Assembly (NCBI GenBank): GCA_003994795.1
Contig: AP018269.1
Coordinates: 5,917,687 to 5,981,686 of the forward strand
Origin: Cylindrospermum sp. NIES-4074
GTDB taxonomy: Bacteria > Cyanobacteriota > Cyanobacteriia > Cyanobacteriales > Nostocaceae
Reading direction: 5' to 3'
Length of the DNA: 64,000 bases
Below are positions 46,028 to 55,720 of this stretch, piece by piece. The notes below the pieces were generated by a model, which had not been told where the DNA came from, did no database searches, and worked only from the letters and a program-made list of their open reading frames with translations. Numbering within the stretch: the first letter of the stretch is position 1; each line of letters begins with the position of its first letter. Both the position numbers and the translations under genes were made by a program.

Positions 46028-46267
46028 TTAATTGCGAATTTGCACAGATAATGAAAAAGTTTGAAATAGTTCAGATACATCTCTTGTTTTTTTAATTGCC
46101 TCAACCATAATTTTAAAATTTTTGAGAGACTGAGTTGTTTCATCATTGTTTGTCAACCCCCTTCTAACAGCAGGAAATAATTGTCCGCAAAAAGAAATAC
46201 TACTTTCAACAAATTGATTCCCAAGGTGTTTATGGCGATATTGAGCTATGTCTGTACGGGAGTCTAA
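46028..46267 (-). pseudogene. Gene remnant without start codon
   Basis: The minus strand is open for 79 codons with coding-like composition (RTDIAQYRHKHLGNQFVESS, CGQLFPAVRRGL, KNFKIMVEAIKKTRDVSELF), ending at TAA 46028. A TAG precedes it and there is no start in the upper two thirds. This looks like the C-terminal end of a lost gene; I do not recognise the family. The remaining part of 45994-46491 shows only short hairpins. Confidence 0.55.
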
Positions 46268-46491
46268 CTAAAGCAATTTGGTAGGATAGGGCCATACAGC
46301 AGGTGTGTGTTTAAAAAACCAGTAATAACAAGTACTAATGTCTTATACAAGAATTAGTTATAGTACGTTGGTAAGAAAAGCTTCGGATTTTAATGTCCTC
46401 GACTTCCAGCCAAATCTCTAACTCCACAGCAGAGGCCGTAAAGCATAGGAGCAAGTTATAATTCTCTTGCGGAGCAACGTAACAAAAATTT

Positions 46492-46809
46492 ATGAGTAAC
46501 CCAATTGTGCAAGCCTTTTTTGTAGGCAGAGCAGTAGCTGAAGTGCTTAACGAACGCTTAGAAGTCGCTTTAACAGACGCTTTGAGTGATTTGGGCAAAT
46601 TTGATGCAGAAGCTAGAGAGCAGCTGCGCTTGTTCACAGAAGAAGTCATTGAGCGAGCAAATCGGGCATCCGAAGCGGCTGGAACTGGTACAACTAGCGG
46701 ACAAACTGGTTCTGACTCAGTTGACTTGCAAGCCGAGATTGATGAGTTGCGAGCAGAAATTGCTCTATTGCGTACGGAATTACAACGCTATCGCACCAGT
46801 TCTTTATAA
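46492..46809 (+). CDS. Conserved cyanobacterial protein (DUF6825-like)
   Basis: A 105-aa helical protein: SNPIVQAFFVGRAVAEVLNERLEVALTDALSDLG at the N-terminus, a Gly/Thr-rich linker (about residues 64-75) and a C-terminal coiled coil (EIDELRAEIALLRTELQRYR). I believe it belongs to a family widespread in cyanobacteria and plastids (DUF6825), but the name is from memory. The function is unknown. Confidence 0.75.
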   Translation: MSNPIVQAFFVGRAVAEVLNERLEVALTDALSDLGKFDAEAREQLRLFTEEVIERANRASEAAGTGTTSGQTGSDSVDLQAEIDELRAEIALLRTELQRYRTSSL

Positions 46810-46861
46810 AAGCTGGGCAAAAATGAATACAACCTGGGTGCTGGGGAGCTAGTAGGTTGCA

Positions 46862-46985
46862 AAGCCAGTGCGTTGCTTATCTTTCCTCCGGTTTTACTCC
46901 TACGGAGAAGCAAGCTACGCACAGCGACGACCACAAGAGAAGCAACTAGCGTGGGGTTCCCGGAGTTGTAGCAACTGGCGTCGCT
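46862..46985. repeat. Dispersed GC-rich repeat
   Basis: AGCCAGTGCGTTGC, GCGTGGGGTTCCCGGAG and GTTGTAGCAACTGGCG recur from the repeat within the relE-WD40 fusion (25876-26042), here embedded in intergenic DNA without a gene. Confidence 0.7.
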
Positions 46986-47054
46986 AAGTAAAAGTTTAGG
47001 AGTTTTCCCCAGCCTTCTTGCTCAAGCTTTATCTAAAACAGTTTAGGAATCAGA

Positions 47055-48791
47055 GTGTCTTTTCTTCCTGGTGATTCGGTGACAAACCAACGGTACGCAA
47101 AAAATATGGAAACAGGTTATTCGGATAAGGCTTACCGTTGGAATCGTGAAAACTACTCTAGTAGACGGCGCTTTGTGGACATTTGGTCTTTTGTCTTGAC
47201 CTTAATGTTTAAGCTTTGGCGCTATAACAAATCTTGGAGTTACCCTGGCGGTGTGACGGAGGTTAAGCAAGCTGCTAGACGTAAGGCGCAAGCAGTATGG
47301 ATTCGCACTACGCTGCTGGAGTTAGGGCCAACTTTTATCAAAATTGGGCAACTGTTTTCTACCCGCGCTGATATCTTCCCTGGCGAATATGTAGAAGAAC
47401 TAGCCAAGTTACAAGATAAAGTACCGGCATTTAGCTATGAGCAAGTAGAAGGAATTATTGAGCAAGAATTAGGCAAGAAAATTCCTGAACTTTTCCAAAG
47501 TTTTGAACCTATTCCCCTAGCTGCTGCTAGTTTGGGCCAGGTACACAAAGCTGTTCTACATACTGGAGAATTGGTTGTTGTTAAGGTACAACGTCCGGGA
47601 CTGAAGAAGCTTTTTGAAATAGATTTACAAATTCTTAAGGGTATTGCCCGCTATTTTCAAAATCATCCCAAATGGGGGCGGGGAAGGGATTGGACGGGGA
47701 TTTATGAAGAGTGTAGCCGCATTCTTTGGGAAGAAATTGATTATCTCAATGAAGGTCGGAACGCGGATACTTTTCGCCGCAATTTTAGGATTTACGACTG
47801 GGTGAAAGTGCCACGAGTTTATTGGCGTTACACTTCGTCTAGAGTTTTGACCTTGGAGTATGTGCCAGGGATTAAAGTTAGCCAATACGAGGCTTTAGAG
47901 GCAGCAGGTGTGGATCGTAAAGCGATCGCTCGCTATGGCGCTCAAGCCTACTTGCATCAACTCCTAAATAATGGCTTCTTTCACGCTGATCCCCACCCAG
48001 GTAATCTGGCCGTTAGCCCCGATGGTGCTTTAATTTTCTACGATTTCGGGATGATGGGGCGCATCAAAGCCAATGTGCGCGAAGGACTGATGGAAACCCT
48101 GTTTGGCATTGCCCAAAAAAATGGCGATCGCGTAGTTGAGTCTCTCATTAATTTGGGTGCGCTCTCCCCTGTTGAAGATATGGGCCCAGTGCGGCGTTCC
48201 GTCCAGTTTATGCTGGACAACTTCATGGATAAACCCTTTGAAAACCAATCAGTCGCCGCCATCAGTGACGACCTTTACGAATTAGCCTATAATCAGCCAT
48301 TTAGGTTTCCCGCCACCTTCACTTTTGTGATGCGCGCCTTTTCCACTCTAGAGGGGGTAGGCAAGGGCTTAGATCCAGAATTTAACTTTATGGAAGTTGC
48401 CCAACCATATGCAATGCAGCTTATGACCAATACCAATGGTTCAGAGGGGAATAGTTTCTTGAACGAATTAAGCCGTCAAGCAGTTCAAGTCAGTAGTACT
48501 GCGTTAGGATTACCACGTAGATTAGAGGATACACTAGAAAAACTAGAGCGTGGAGATATGCGCGTGCGGGTTCGTTCTATAGAAACAGAACGTCTACTGC
48601 GGCGACAGAGCAATATTCAGCTAGGAACAAGCTATGCTCTGATAATCAGTGGATTTACCCTTTCAGCCACGATTCTATTAGTTAATCATTATCAATGGTT
48701 AGCCCTGCTCGCTGGCTTAATCGCTGCCGCAGTATCAGTGATCCTGATTCGTCTGCTTCTCCGCCTCGACCGTTACGATCGAATGTATTAA
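47055..48791 (+). CDS. ABC1/UbiB-family atypical kinase
   Basis: A 578-aa member of the ABC1/UbiB (AarF) atypical kinase family: KLGPTFIKIGQLFSTRADIFP-type N-terminal motif, PLAAASLGQVHKAVL (Ala-rich loop), VVVKVQRPGL with the ATP lysine, EIDYLNEGRNADTFR, NNGFFHADPHPGN and DFGMMGRI. Two hydrophobic helices occur at the C-terminus. Plastid relatives act in prenylquinone metabolism. The GTG at 47055 is used; ATG 47106 is a shorter alternative. The PP2C gene starts 20 bp downstream. Confidence 0.9.
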   Translation: MSFLPGDSVTNQRYAKNMETGYSDKAYRWNRENYSSRRRFVDIWSFVLTLMFKLWRYNKSWSYPGGVTEVKQAARRKAQAVWIRTTLLELGPTFIKIGQLFSTRADIFPGEYVEELAKLQDKVPAFSYEQVEGIIEQELGKKIPELFQSFEPIPLAAASLGQVHKAVLHTGELVVVKVQRPGLKKLFEIDLQILKGIARYFQNHPKWGRGRDWTGIYEECSRILWEEIDYLNEGRNADTFRRNFRIYDWVKVPRVYWRYTSSRVLTLEYVPGIKVSQYEALEAAGVDRKAIARYGAQAYLHQLLNNGFFHADPHPGNLAVSPDGALIFYDFGMMGRIKANVREGLMETLFGIAQKNGDRVVESLINLGALSPVEDMGPVRRSVQFMLDNFMDKPFENQSVAAISDDLYELAYNQPFRFPATFTFVMRAFSTLEGVGKGLDPEFNFMEVAQPYAMQLMTNTNGSEGNSFLNELSRQAVQVSSTALGLPRRLEDTLEKLERGDMRVRVRSIETERLLRRQSNIQLGTSYALIISGFTLSATILLVNHYQWLALLAGLIAAAVSVILIRLLLRLDRYDRMY

Positions 48792-48810
48792 TTGTGTTGC
48801 CAAAAAACTT

Positions 48811-49542
48811 ATGAAACTTAACTTCACGGGTTCTAGCGATCCGGGACTTATTCGTTCTAATAATCAGGATGCTTACTATATCGACCCAGAAGGGCGATTT
48901 TTCGTAGTAGCTGATGGCATGGGTGGTCATGCGGGGGGCGAAGAAGCAAGTCGCATAGCCACACAGGAAATTCAGGCTTATTTGGTGGCAAATTGGGAAA
49001 CCCCCAAATCTTCCCCAGAACTATTAGAGCAAGCTTTATGGGCAGCTAATGAAGCAATTTTGCTAGATCAGCAAACTCATGCCGAACGCGCTGACATGGG
49101 AACAACAGCTGTAGTAGTTCTGTTTCGCTCACCAGAGCAGCCTTGGTGTGGCCACATTGGCGATTCCCGGCTTTATCGTTTACGGGAGTCACAACTACAG
49201 CAAATCACAGAAGACCATACCTGGGTAGCACGAGCTATCAAAATTGGTGACATCACCCCAGATGAAGCTAGGAATCATCCCTTTCGCCATGTCTTATCCC
49301 GTTGTTTAGGACGTGAAGACCTACATCAAGTTGATGTACAACCTCTGGATTTGAAAATAGGCGATCGCTTACTATTGTGCAGCGATGGTTTGACAGAAGA
49401 ACTTGTCGATCAGAAAATTGCTAAATTCCTCCAAGACACCCCCTGGCTTGACAAAGCTGCCGTCTCTCTCATTGAGGCAGCAAAAGAGGAAGGTGGTCAC
49501 GATAACATCACAGTTGTCATCGTCGCTCTTGAGGAAAATTAA
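48811..49542 (+). CDS. PP2C-type Ser/Thr protein phosphatase
   Basis: A 243-aa PPM phosphatase: SSDPGLIRSNNQDAYYID at the start, ADGMGGHAGGEEAS, MGTTAVVVLF, GHIGDSRLYRL and the metal-binding DNITVVIVAL at the end. It is the single domain Stp1/PrpC type, soluble. Directly downstream of the UbiB-type kinase gene, probably one transcript; a kinase-phosphatase pair with linked substrates is inferred only from position. Confidence 0.93.
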   Translation: MKLNFTGSSDPGLIRSNNQDAYYIDPEGRFFVVADGMGGHAGGEEASRIATQEIQAYLVANWETPKSSPELLEQALWAANEAILLDQQTHAERADMGTTAVVVLFRSPEQPWCGHIGDSRLYRLRESQLQQITEDHTWVARAIKIGDITPDEARNHPFRHVLSRCLGREDLHQVDVQPLDLKIGDRLLLCSDGLTEELVDQKIAKFLQDTPWLDKAAVSLIEAAKEEGGHDNITVVIVALEEN

Positions 49543-50548
49543 TAATTTGGTCAACCCCTTCCCTACGGGACGCCAAAGGCGAACAGGGAATTAAAAATTA
49601 AGAATTAGTCTGGGAAAGTTATGAGCGTAGGAAACCTGCGCTCAGACTTTCCGCAAAATTAATATACCCATAAATCAATTTAGGGGCTGAAAGCAAGGAA
49701 GCCGTGTTTCTGGCGCTGCGCGTCTGGTAAGTACATTTTTCCTTGTTTTCCATAAATGAATCCATTGGCTCTGTATCTTTTTTTAATTTTTCATTTTTAA
49801 TTGGAGCACAGCGACGGTCAGTGGTTAAGTCCTCAAAAACCGACTAGCTGACCCTTCAGGTGATGTTTTAGGCATGCCAAATGGCGATCGCTACAACCAC
49901 TCTGTCTAGATGCCTTCAACCTTCGCCCAGTGTCTCAAACAAAAGAGAAGTAATTCCTGTTCGCGTAGCGTCACCCAGGAAAGGATAGCCAGTTGCATGG
50001 AAATTTCCTGTTATGCTCGCTGGCTCACAAGCAAAAACTGACAAAAAGGTAGATATACTCAGAAATTTGTTCAACCTGAGCATTTTTCTGATTTACAACT
50101 TGATACAAATATTTTTAACCTCCAAATTTATCTGAAGAGGCTAAATTTACATAACCTAATTGATTGACATCTTGCACACCATCATGTATAGCCACTATAA
50201 TACAGCTATACTACCATTCATACCTCTTAAATACCTGTTAATGGGGAACATCTGAATTCCGCTGCCAAACAGAGGTATGGAAAATTGCAGGATGTAGAAC
50301 TAGCCCAACCGGCACAGAGTGTCTATTTTCCCAAAATATACCTTGGCGGAATTGGGTTGTATACCAGTAGGGTTAGGTGCAATAGAACCAAACAAAAATA
50401 TTACCCATAAGGGTGTGGGCAACTAGTCAAACAATTGTTATCTTTCTTAATACGGAGTAACAAATGTGAGAACGACCCAAGCCCAAATATCCTTATTAGG
50501 GCTGATTTCGGCAATATCACCTTTAGCGTTGTTTTTTCGGAGTTAACT
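49543..50548. other. Long intergenic region and nblA leader
   Basis: About 1 kb. It holds repeat-like short palindromes (GGAACGCAGCG-style sequence near 49700), a promoter candidate at 50172-50201 and a leader of about 350 bp to nblA. An in-frame extension of the nblA frame (TTG 50435) reads unconvincingly and was rejected. No RNA gene is supported. Confidence 0.5.
50172..50201 (+). promoter_or_regulatory. Putative nblA sigma-70-type promoter
   Basis: TTGCAC (50172) and TATAAT (50196) with an 18-base spacer. It is the best -35/-10 pair upstream of nblA and would give a long leader. No NtcA consensus (GTA-N8-TAC) is well placed, although nblA in Anabaena is nitrogen-regulated. Confidence 0.35.
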
Positions 50549-50746
50549 ATGAATCAACCAATTGAACTTTCCCTAGAACAGCAATTCAACATTCGCTCTT
50601 TTTCCACTCAGGTGCAGCAAATGAGTCCTGAACAAGCTAAAGACTTTTTAGTCAAGCTTTATGAGCAAATGGTTGTGCGGGAAGCCACTTATAAAGAGCT
50701 TCTCAAGCACCAGTGGGGCTTAGATACAGGTTCCACTATGGCATAG
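50549..50746 (+). CDS. nblA: Phycobilisome degradation protein NblA
   Basis: NblA is a 65-aa two-helix adaptor that binds phycobiliprotein alpha subunits and directs phycobilisome breakdown under nitrogen starvation. Sequence: LSLEQQFNIRSFSTQVQQMS, then EQAKDFLVKLYEQMVVREATYKELLKHQWG, matching the family along its length. The ATG at 50549 is the native start. Confidence 0.94.
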   Translation: MNQPIELSLEQQFNIRSFSTQVQQMSPEQAKDFLVKLYEQMVVREATYKELLKHQWGLDTGSTMA

Positions 50747-51288
50747 AGTAGTTCTTTTTATGTCGCAGTGGGCGACCTCCTTCTCTTGCTCGGTTCCAAG
50801 GAGGAAAGGAGCTGGGGATGCCGGGGCGTCAACTCCGATAAACAATTTTGACAGTTTTACTTCACAACAGCGGCATGGAAAATAAATCCACAATCTAACC
50901 AGGACTTAGTAAGCTTTTTGGACATTTATATCATATAGCCCCCAGTTACCTGGCATTGAGATTTATTTTGCTAATTATGTTAGCTAAACTCATCTAGATA
51001 TCGCTTAGGAAGATTAATTGCACCCTTAAGTGACATACTCTGATATTGACTGTAAGCATTACATCGGGTGCTGCTCAGTAACTCTCTCTCTTGGGTAGGA
51101 TATTAACTGAGATTTAATAACAGGATGCCTCACCACCCCATTTTTGATATCGAACGATAAGTTTTTACACTTTATATTTTTTATAACTAGAAGTGACAAC
51201 TATAAACATACTTCGTTTATAAAAGTTTACATTTTGAGAGTTAACACTCAGGTAATACAAACTTTTCTGTAACATAAAAATAGTGCCC
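50747..51288. other. Intergenic region after nblA
   Basis: About 540 bp between nblA and the convergent STPK gene. CCTCCTT (50787) and AAGGAGG (50809) can pair across 15 bases and may end nblA transcription. The rest is AT-rich with nothing I can support. Confidence 0.4.
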
Positions 51289-52845
51289 TTAGCCTGAAAG
51301 GTCAAATGGGGAATCTGTATCAATTGTTTCCAACTTTGTCAGAATTTGGGGCTTAATCTTTTCAAACTCTGTTTTGAGTAAATTTTTACTCATTTGGGGA
51401 TCGGCAGATGATACCAAGGCTTCGCTCGTTTTCACCCACTCTTGGAGTCGTTCACGTTGGGCAGGGGCGATACTGGACATAAGGACATGGGCGCAGCGAT
51501 TTGGTGACTCCCGTGCAAAAAACAGCAGCCGATAGTAACCTGTATGTCGTAGTAACCGGATGATTTCTTGATTGAAATTGGTTTTGAGATCCAGGTAGCA
51601 AGGTAACCATTTAGGGCCATGTTTGCGGTTGTGGATCACGGTAATCCACAATAGCATCGGGTGGGGAATAGAGATAAAAAGAAATTGATTATAGCGGGTA
51701 CAGACTAAGCGCTTCTGAATTTCCAGTTGGGGTAGCATCACCCAAAGGGCTGGTACAACCTGCCCATCAATGGGTACAGGTTGAGGAAATACAATATCAG
51801 CAATTGGTTTATTTTGAGGCCAGGAATTGAAGCGAGTAATATCATCATTTGACGGCGCTACCCGTAGATGGGTTTTTGTCTTCTGTTCAGGCTCTGGGAG
51901 AACTGTCACAGCTTTAGTCAGTACAGGAGCCGGAGCCTCTTGGCGAACTTTACCTGCGTCCTGCTGTTCTACGGTTGCTAAAATCTCTAAAATCTCACTA
52001 ATACTTTGGGGGCGCGAGCTGGCTGTTTTAGCTAGACAACTCATTACCAAGTCTTCCACGGCTTTTGGTATTTCCAAACCGGGAGCAACTTCAGCCAAAG
52101 TACGTGGTTGTTGATGCTGATGGGCTTTATACCAAGCTCCAAAAGAGTGGGTTGAGGGCACTAAAGGCATCTTACCTGCGAGCATCTCAAACATCATCAC
52201 TCCGAAACTATAAATGTCGGAGCGGTTGTCTAGTTCCTTACCCTCCATTTGTTCGGGGGAAGAATAAGCTAAGGTGCCTAAATAGAATTTTGTTTGATCG
52301 CTATCTGACAGCAGTAACTTGGCAATACCAAAGTCTAAAACCTTGACCAACTCTCCAAAACTGGGATCTTGAATCACCAGCATATTACTAGGCTTAATAT
52401 CGCGATGGATAATTGGGCAGATGATGCCATCAACGGGAATGCCATCATGAGCGCACTTTAACCCCAGTCCGATTTGACGCGCCATGCTGAGAAATCTTGG
52501 TAGAGACAGATTTTGCTGACGAATCAGAGTGTTCAGTCCTTGTCCCTGTAGAAATTCCATTACGTAGTACGGGGTGTTATTGTCGTCTACGCCATAGTCC
52601 ATTACTCGGACAATATGGATGCTTTTTTGCCCTAGTAAGGCACAGGTTTTGGCTTCTCGCTCAAAGCGTTCTTGCAGACGCATTTTTTCATTTTGAATTG
52701 TCAAGGCGAGAAACTTAACTGCAACAGGCACGCCTCCCAACAAAATATCCTTAGCACGATAAACCCGACCCATCGCTCCGGTACCGATTAACTCCTGAAG
52801 CTGATAGCGTTTGCCGAGTAAGCGACCAATGTTGGGGTCTGACAT
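51289..52845 (-). CDS. Serine/threonine protein kinase
   Basis: A 518-aa Hanks-type kinase, cytosolic by the lack of membrane helices. Catalytic domain about residues 5-280: GTGAMGRVYRAKD (Gly loop), VAVKFLAL (ATP Lys), IHRDIKPSNML, DFGIAKLL, SSPEQMEGKE and YSFGVMMFEMLAG. Residues 280-520 hold a linker rich in Gln/Pro and a conserved but unassigned beta-rich domain (WPQNKPIADIVFPQPVP onward, VMLPQLEIQKRLVCTRYNQF). The ATG at 52845 is used over the frame's first at 52872. Confidence 0.93.
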   Translation of the reverse strand: MSDPNIGRLLGKRYQLQELIGTGAMGRVYRAKDILLGGVPVAVKFLALTIQNEKMRLQERFEREAKTCALLGQKSIHIVRVMDYGVDDNNTPYYVMEFLQGQGLNTLIRQQNLSLPRFLSMARQIGLGLKCAHDGIPVDGIICPIIHRDIKPSNMLVIQDPSFGELVKVLDFGIAKLLLSDSDQTKFYLGTLAYSSPEQMEGKELDNRSDIYSFGVMMFEMLAGKMPLVPSTHSFGAWYKAHQHQQPRTLAEVAPGLEIPKAVEDLVMSCLAKTASSRPQSISEILEILATVEQQDAGKVRQEAPAPVLTKAVTVLPEPEQKTKTHLRVAPSNDDITRFNSWPQNKPIADIVFPQPVPIDGQVVPALWVMLPQLEIQKRLVCTRYNQFLFISIPHPMLLWITVIHNRKHGPKWLPCYLDLKTNFNQEIIRLLRHTGYYRLLFFARESPNRCAHVLMSSIAPAQRERLQEWVKTSEALVSSADPQMSKNLLKTEFEKIKPQILTKLETIDTDSPFDLSG

Positions 52846-53170
52846 AGAAAATTCGACTCCAATGTTCAACAATCGTGGGTAAAATCTGCTCAGTAAATAG
52901 GTTGTAAGTTTTCAGGTGGGAGAGCTAGATCAACCAAACGATATCAATAAATTTCTCTTGGTTTTTTATAGCTACTACGCGTATAAACTTAGTTGCCACC
53001 AGAAATCGCCTGTTTAGTAACTAGCTACTTAGGACAAACCCTGGTTTTGGGATTTTTGTACGTAAGTATCCCTATTTTGTACTACTAAAGCTTGGTTTTG
53101 ATCTAGTCTGCCCAATTTTGGCTAGTTAGATAACTAGGGGTTGCTAGAAATAAATAAGCCCAAGATACTT
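52846..53170. other. Intergenic region
   Basis: About 325 bp between the STPK and 53171-53623. AT-rich without clear hairpins, repeats or genes; promoter of the kinase gene expected near 52900. Confidence 0.4.
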
Positions 53171-53623
53171 TTATACCTTTTTTGGTTGACGCTCTAAGCT
53201 TGCTTCCATTGTACTGGTTAAAAAATGACCAGTTAGGATACCGCTAGTTAGGTAGTAGGTATCATCGGAAATTCGGTGTAAGGTTTCAAAACCACTACGA
53301 CGTTGGCGATCGTCCACTACCCAGTAACGCTGCACAATACTATCTGGACAAATCCAACCTTCGCCTTCAATCTGCCCCAAAAGATTATGCTGAAGTAAAA
53401 AAGTATATTGGCGTTCTCCATCATGTAGACGTCCCTTGTATTGCAAAGAAATTTCCGAGCGATCGCTACCAGGAAATATAATCTTTGTGGCCATAGAGAA
53501 CCAGTTATCTCGATTCCAAACCACCAAGGTCATACCCTTAACACTGATGGGCATTCCATTGCGTTCTAGCCAACTGCCTTGCATTATCCAGCGTCCTGGT
53601 TCTAATAAAAAAGTTTGAGTCAC
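53171..53623 (-). CDS. Conserved beta-rich protein, unknown
   Basis: A 150-aa protein, aromatic-rich with alternating strands (RWIMQGSWLERN, GMTLVVWNRDNWFSMATKI, GQIEGEGWICPDSIVQRYW). The spacing resembles lipocalin-like barrels used by phycobiliprotein lyases, but no lyase signature is evident. The family is not recognised. It stands alone. Confidence 0.6.
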   Translation of the reverse strand: MTQTFLLEPGRWIMQGSWLERNGMPISVKGMTLVVWNRDNWFSMATKIIFPGSDRSEISLQYKGRLHDGERQYTFLLQHNLLGQIEGEGWICPDSIVQRYWVVDDRQRRSGFETLHRISDDTYYLTSGILTGHFLTSTMEASLERQPKKV

Positions 53624-54334
53624 CTTCTACATTCCTTGTCTTGATCCAGTACCGCAAGAGTAGAGATATTATGGTGAAGTACCAAATGCTGATACTTCCT
53701 GTATAGCGTTGGCTTCCAGTTTCAGGCGACATAAAGAATGTTAGGGATGGACAAGAGTTGTGCGTAGCACATCTAAAAGACTGACCGACTTTCTGAAGTT
53801 GGTCACACTCGCCGCGTCACGGCAATTGCTATCTTTCAGGAAGCACACAACAGTTACGGCAACTCATCTAAGAGTGACGCACTGCTTCCCTAACTCCCGC
53901 ACACATTACTGTGTACCCTAGCAGCAGCCCCCATGACTCAGGTTGATCAATATTTTTTTGTCCGGGGTTTGGTGTGTGCTATTTGGTGACCTTGAGCTAC
54001 CCATCTTTCCCCGAATCTCTGGTAGTTTCAGTGCTGCACTCGCTTCCTAAGAAGTAAGTTACCTAGTCATGTATCTTTACTTTCAGCCAGCCGGGAAATT
54101 CAACCTCCATTTTTACACATATGTGAGAATTTAGACCCAGTGTAGTCTAACAGATTTAGAAATAATGATACTTAAATATTATGCCAACAGAGGATTATGC
54201 CAACAGAGGAGACGAAAAAAATTCAGCCTTGAATGTGAAAATTTCCACATACTTAATTTTTAGGCTGAAAGTAAGTACCATATAGCTTCAACAGTGTGGT
54301 GTGCCGAGTTATTTATTTAGGGTTCGGTAATGAC
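53624..54334. other. Intergenic region with several hairpins
   Basis: About 710 bp. Hairpins: GACCGACTT/AAGTTGGTC (53781-53803), GGAAGCA/TGCTTCC (53840-53888) and ATTATGCCAACAGAGGA as a short direct repeat at 54178-54209. The density of hairpins suggests a small RNA, but it does not match the sequences of the bacterial housekeeping RNAs I can recall. Confidence 0.4.
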
Positions 54335-55522
54335 TTAGTTTATTTCACCCAGCAACATTTCTTGAGGTGCGCCGGTTGCAGTGGGTAAGTTGCCAGGAAT
54401 GCCCAGTTGTCGCCAATAAGCTAGTACAGCAAAAGCGATCGCTTCTTTAAAATCTGCATTCAAGCCCACTTCATCTGTAGTTTCCACTGGCACTGATGGC
54501 AACAACAACTCTAACCGCTGTTTTAAATAGTGATTGCGACTACCACCGCCACATAATAATACCCGCTGTGGCATTTGCGGCAAAAAAGTGCGATAACTGT
54601 GAGCGATGGAAGCTGCTGTGAGTTCGGTGAGAGTTGCTAGCACATCAGCTGCACTAAGTTGATATGGTTGAGCATCTTGTAAACATCGATTTAAGTAATC
54701 TACTCCAAATAACTCGCGTCCAGTAGATTTAGGTGGCGGTAAATGAAAATAGTCTTGAGTCAGCCATTCTTCTACCAATTGGTTGCAGGGAGTACCCGTT
54801 GCGGCCCAATTGCCGTTTTCGTCGTAGGTCTTAGCGCCAGCGCTTAAATGCTCCACCGCCAGATCCAACAGGCTATTTCCTGGCCCCGTATCCCAAGCGC
54901 GAATTTTAGAGAGCCAGCTATCATGACGTGGGGGAATATATGCTACATTCCCAATACCGCCAATATTTTGCACACACCTTCCCTCTTGGTCATGACTGAG
55001 CAGATAAGCATCAACTCTAGGCACAAGGGGTGCGCCATGACCACCCACGGCGATATCAGCGACACGGAAGTTACTCACAGTTGTCACCCCCGTTAAATGA
55101 GCAATTAAAGCACCACGACCAAGTTGCAGGCTGTAGCCCAAATTTCTCCCCCTGCTCCCCTGCTCCCCGGCCTTTTTCCCCCCTGGTGGTCGATGAAAAA
55201 CTGTTTGACCGTGGGAGCCAATTAAAGTGGCTGGTGGATGACCGATTTGAATATTTTGGGCGGCTTGGGCAAAAGAATTGGCGATCGCATCATCTAATTC
55301 TGCCAATTCTGCCATTGAAATGGCTGCACCAGCGCAAACTGCCAATATTTTTTCTCTGAGTTCAGCTGGATAAGGATATGTTGTCCCTGCAAGTAATTCA
55401 ACTTTGAGATCCAAATCTTTACCAGAAATCTCCACCAAGGCAGCATCTATACCATCTACAGAAGTGCCACTGATTAAACCGATAACGCGAGTAGGAACGG
55501 CAGTTGTTTCAGTTGGAAGCAT
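54335..55522 (-). CDS. anmK: Anhydro-N-acetylmuramic acid kinase
   Basis: AnmK phosphorylates and opens 1,6-anhydro-MurNAc during cell-wall recycling. The 395-aa protein (ATG 55522) has [18 protein letters not shown] near the start, [35 protein letters not shown] and [11 protein letters not shown], complete for the family. A Gly/Lys-rich insert ([14 protein letters not shown], about residue 115) is strain-specific. Confidence 0.94.
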   Translation of the reverse strand: MLPTETTAVPTRVIGLISGTSVDGIDAALVEISGKDLDLKVELLAGTTYPYPAELREKILAVCAGAAISMAELAELDDAIANSFAQAAQNIQIGHPPATLIGSHGQTVFHRPPGGKKAGEQGSRGRNLGYSLQLGRGALIAHLTGVTTVSNFRVADIAVGGHGAPLVPRVDAYLLSHDQEGRCVQNIGGIGNVAYIPPRHDSWLSKIRAWDTGPGNSLLDLAVEHLSAGAKTYDENGNWAATGTPCNQLVEEWLTQDYFHLPPPKSTGRELFGVDYLNRCLQDAQPYQLSAADVLATLTELTAASIAHSYRTFLPQMPQRVLLCGGGSRNHYLKQRLELLLPSVPVETTDEVGLNADFKEAIAFAVLAYWRQLGIPGNLPTATGAPQEMLLGEIN

Positions 55523-55720
55523 TGGCTGAAATTTTTTTGGTGACTGCAAATGTAGTTTAAATCATGCTGTTACCTGTGTCAAAGAAACCAGCCATCTAGA
55601 GTAGCTGATGGCATTACCATTTTCCAAATTTATCCAAAAATTTACTGAATACTTGGCAAAGCTTAGTCAAAAAGTTAACTTAGTGAAAGGCTGTTAGTAA
55701 CATTATCACAATAATTGCTT

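Noticed and set aside
53840-53960. Possible SRP RNA (GGGAAGCAGTGC on the minus strand)
   Set aside because: Lacks the conserved GGAAGGAAGCAGC-type loop and helix 8 pairing; kept only as an unassigned structured region.
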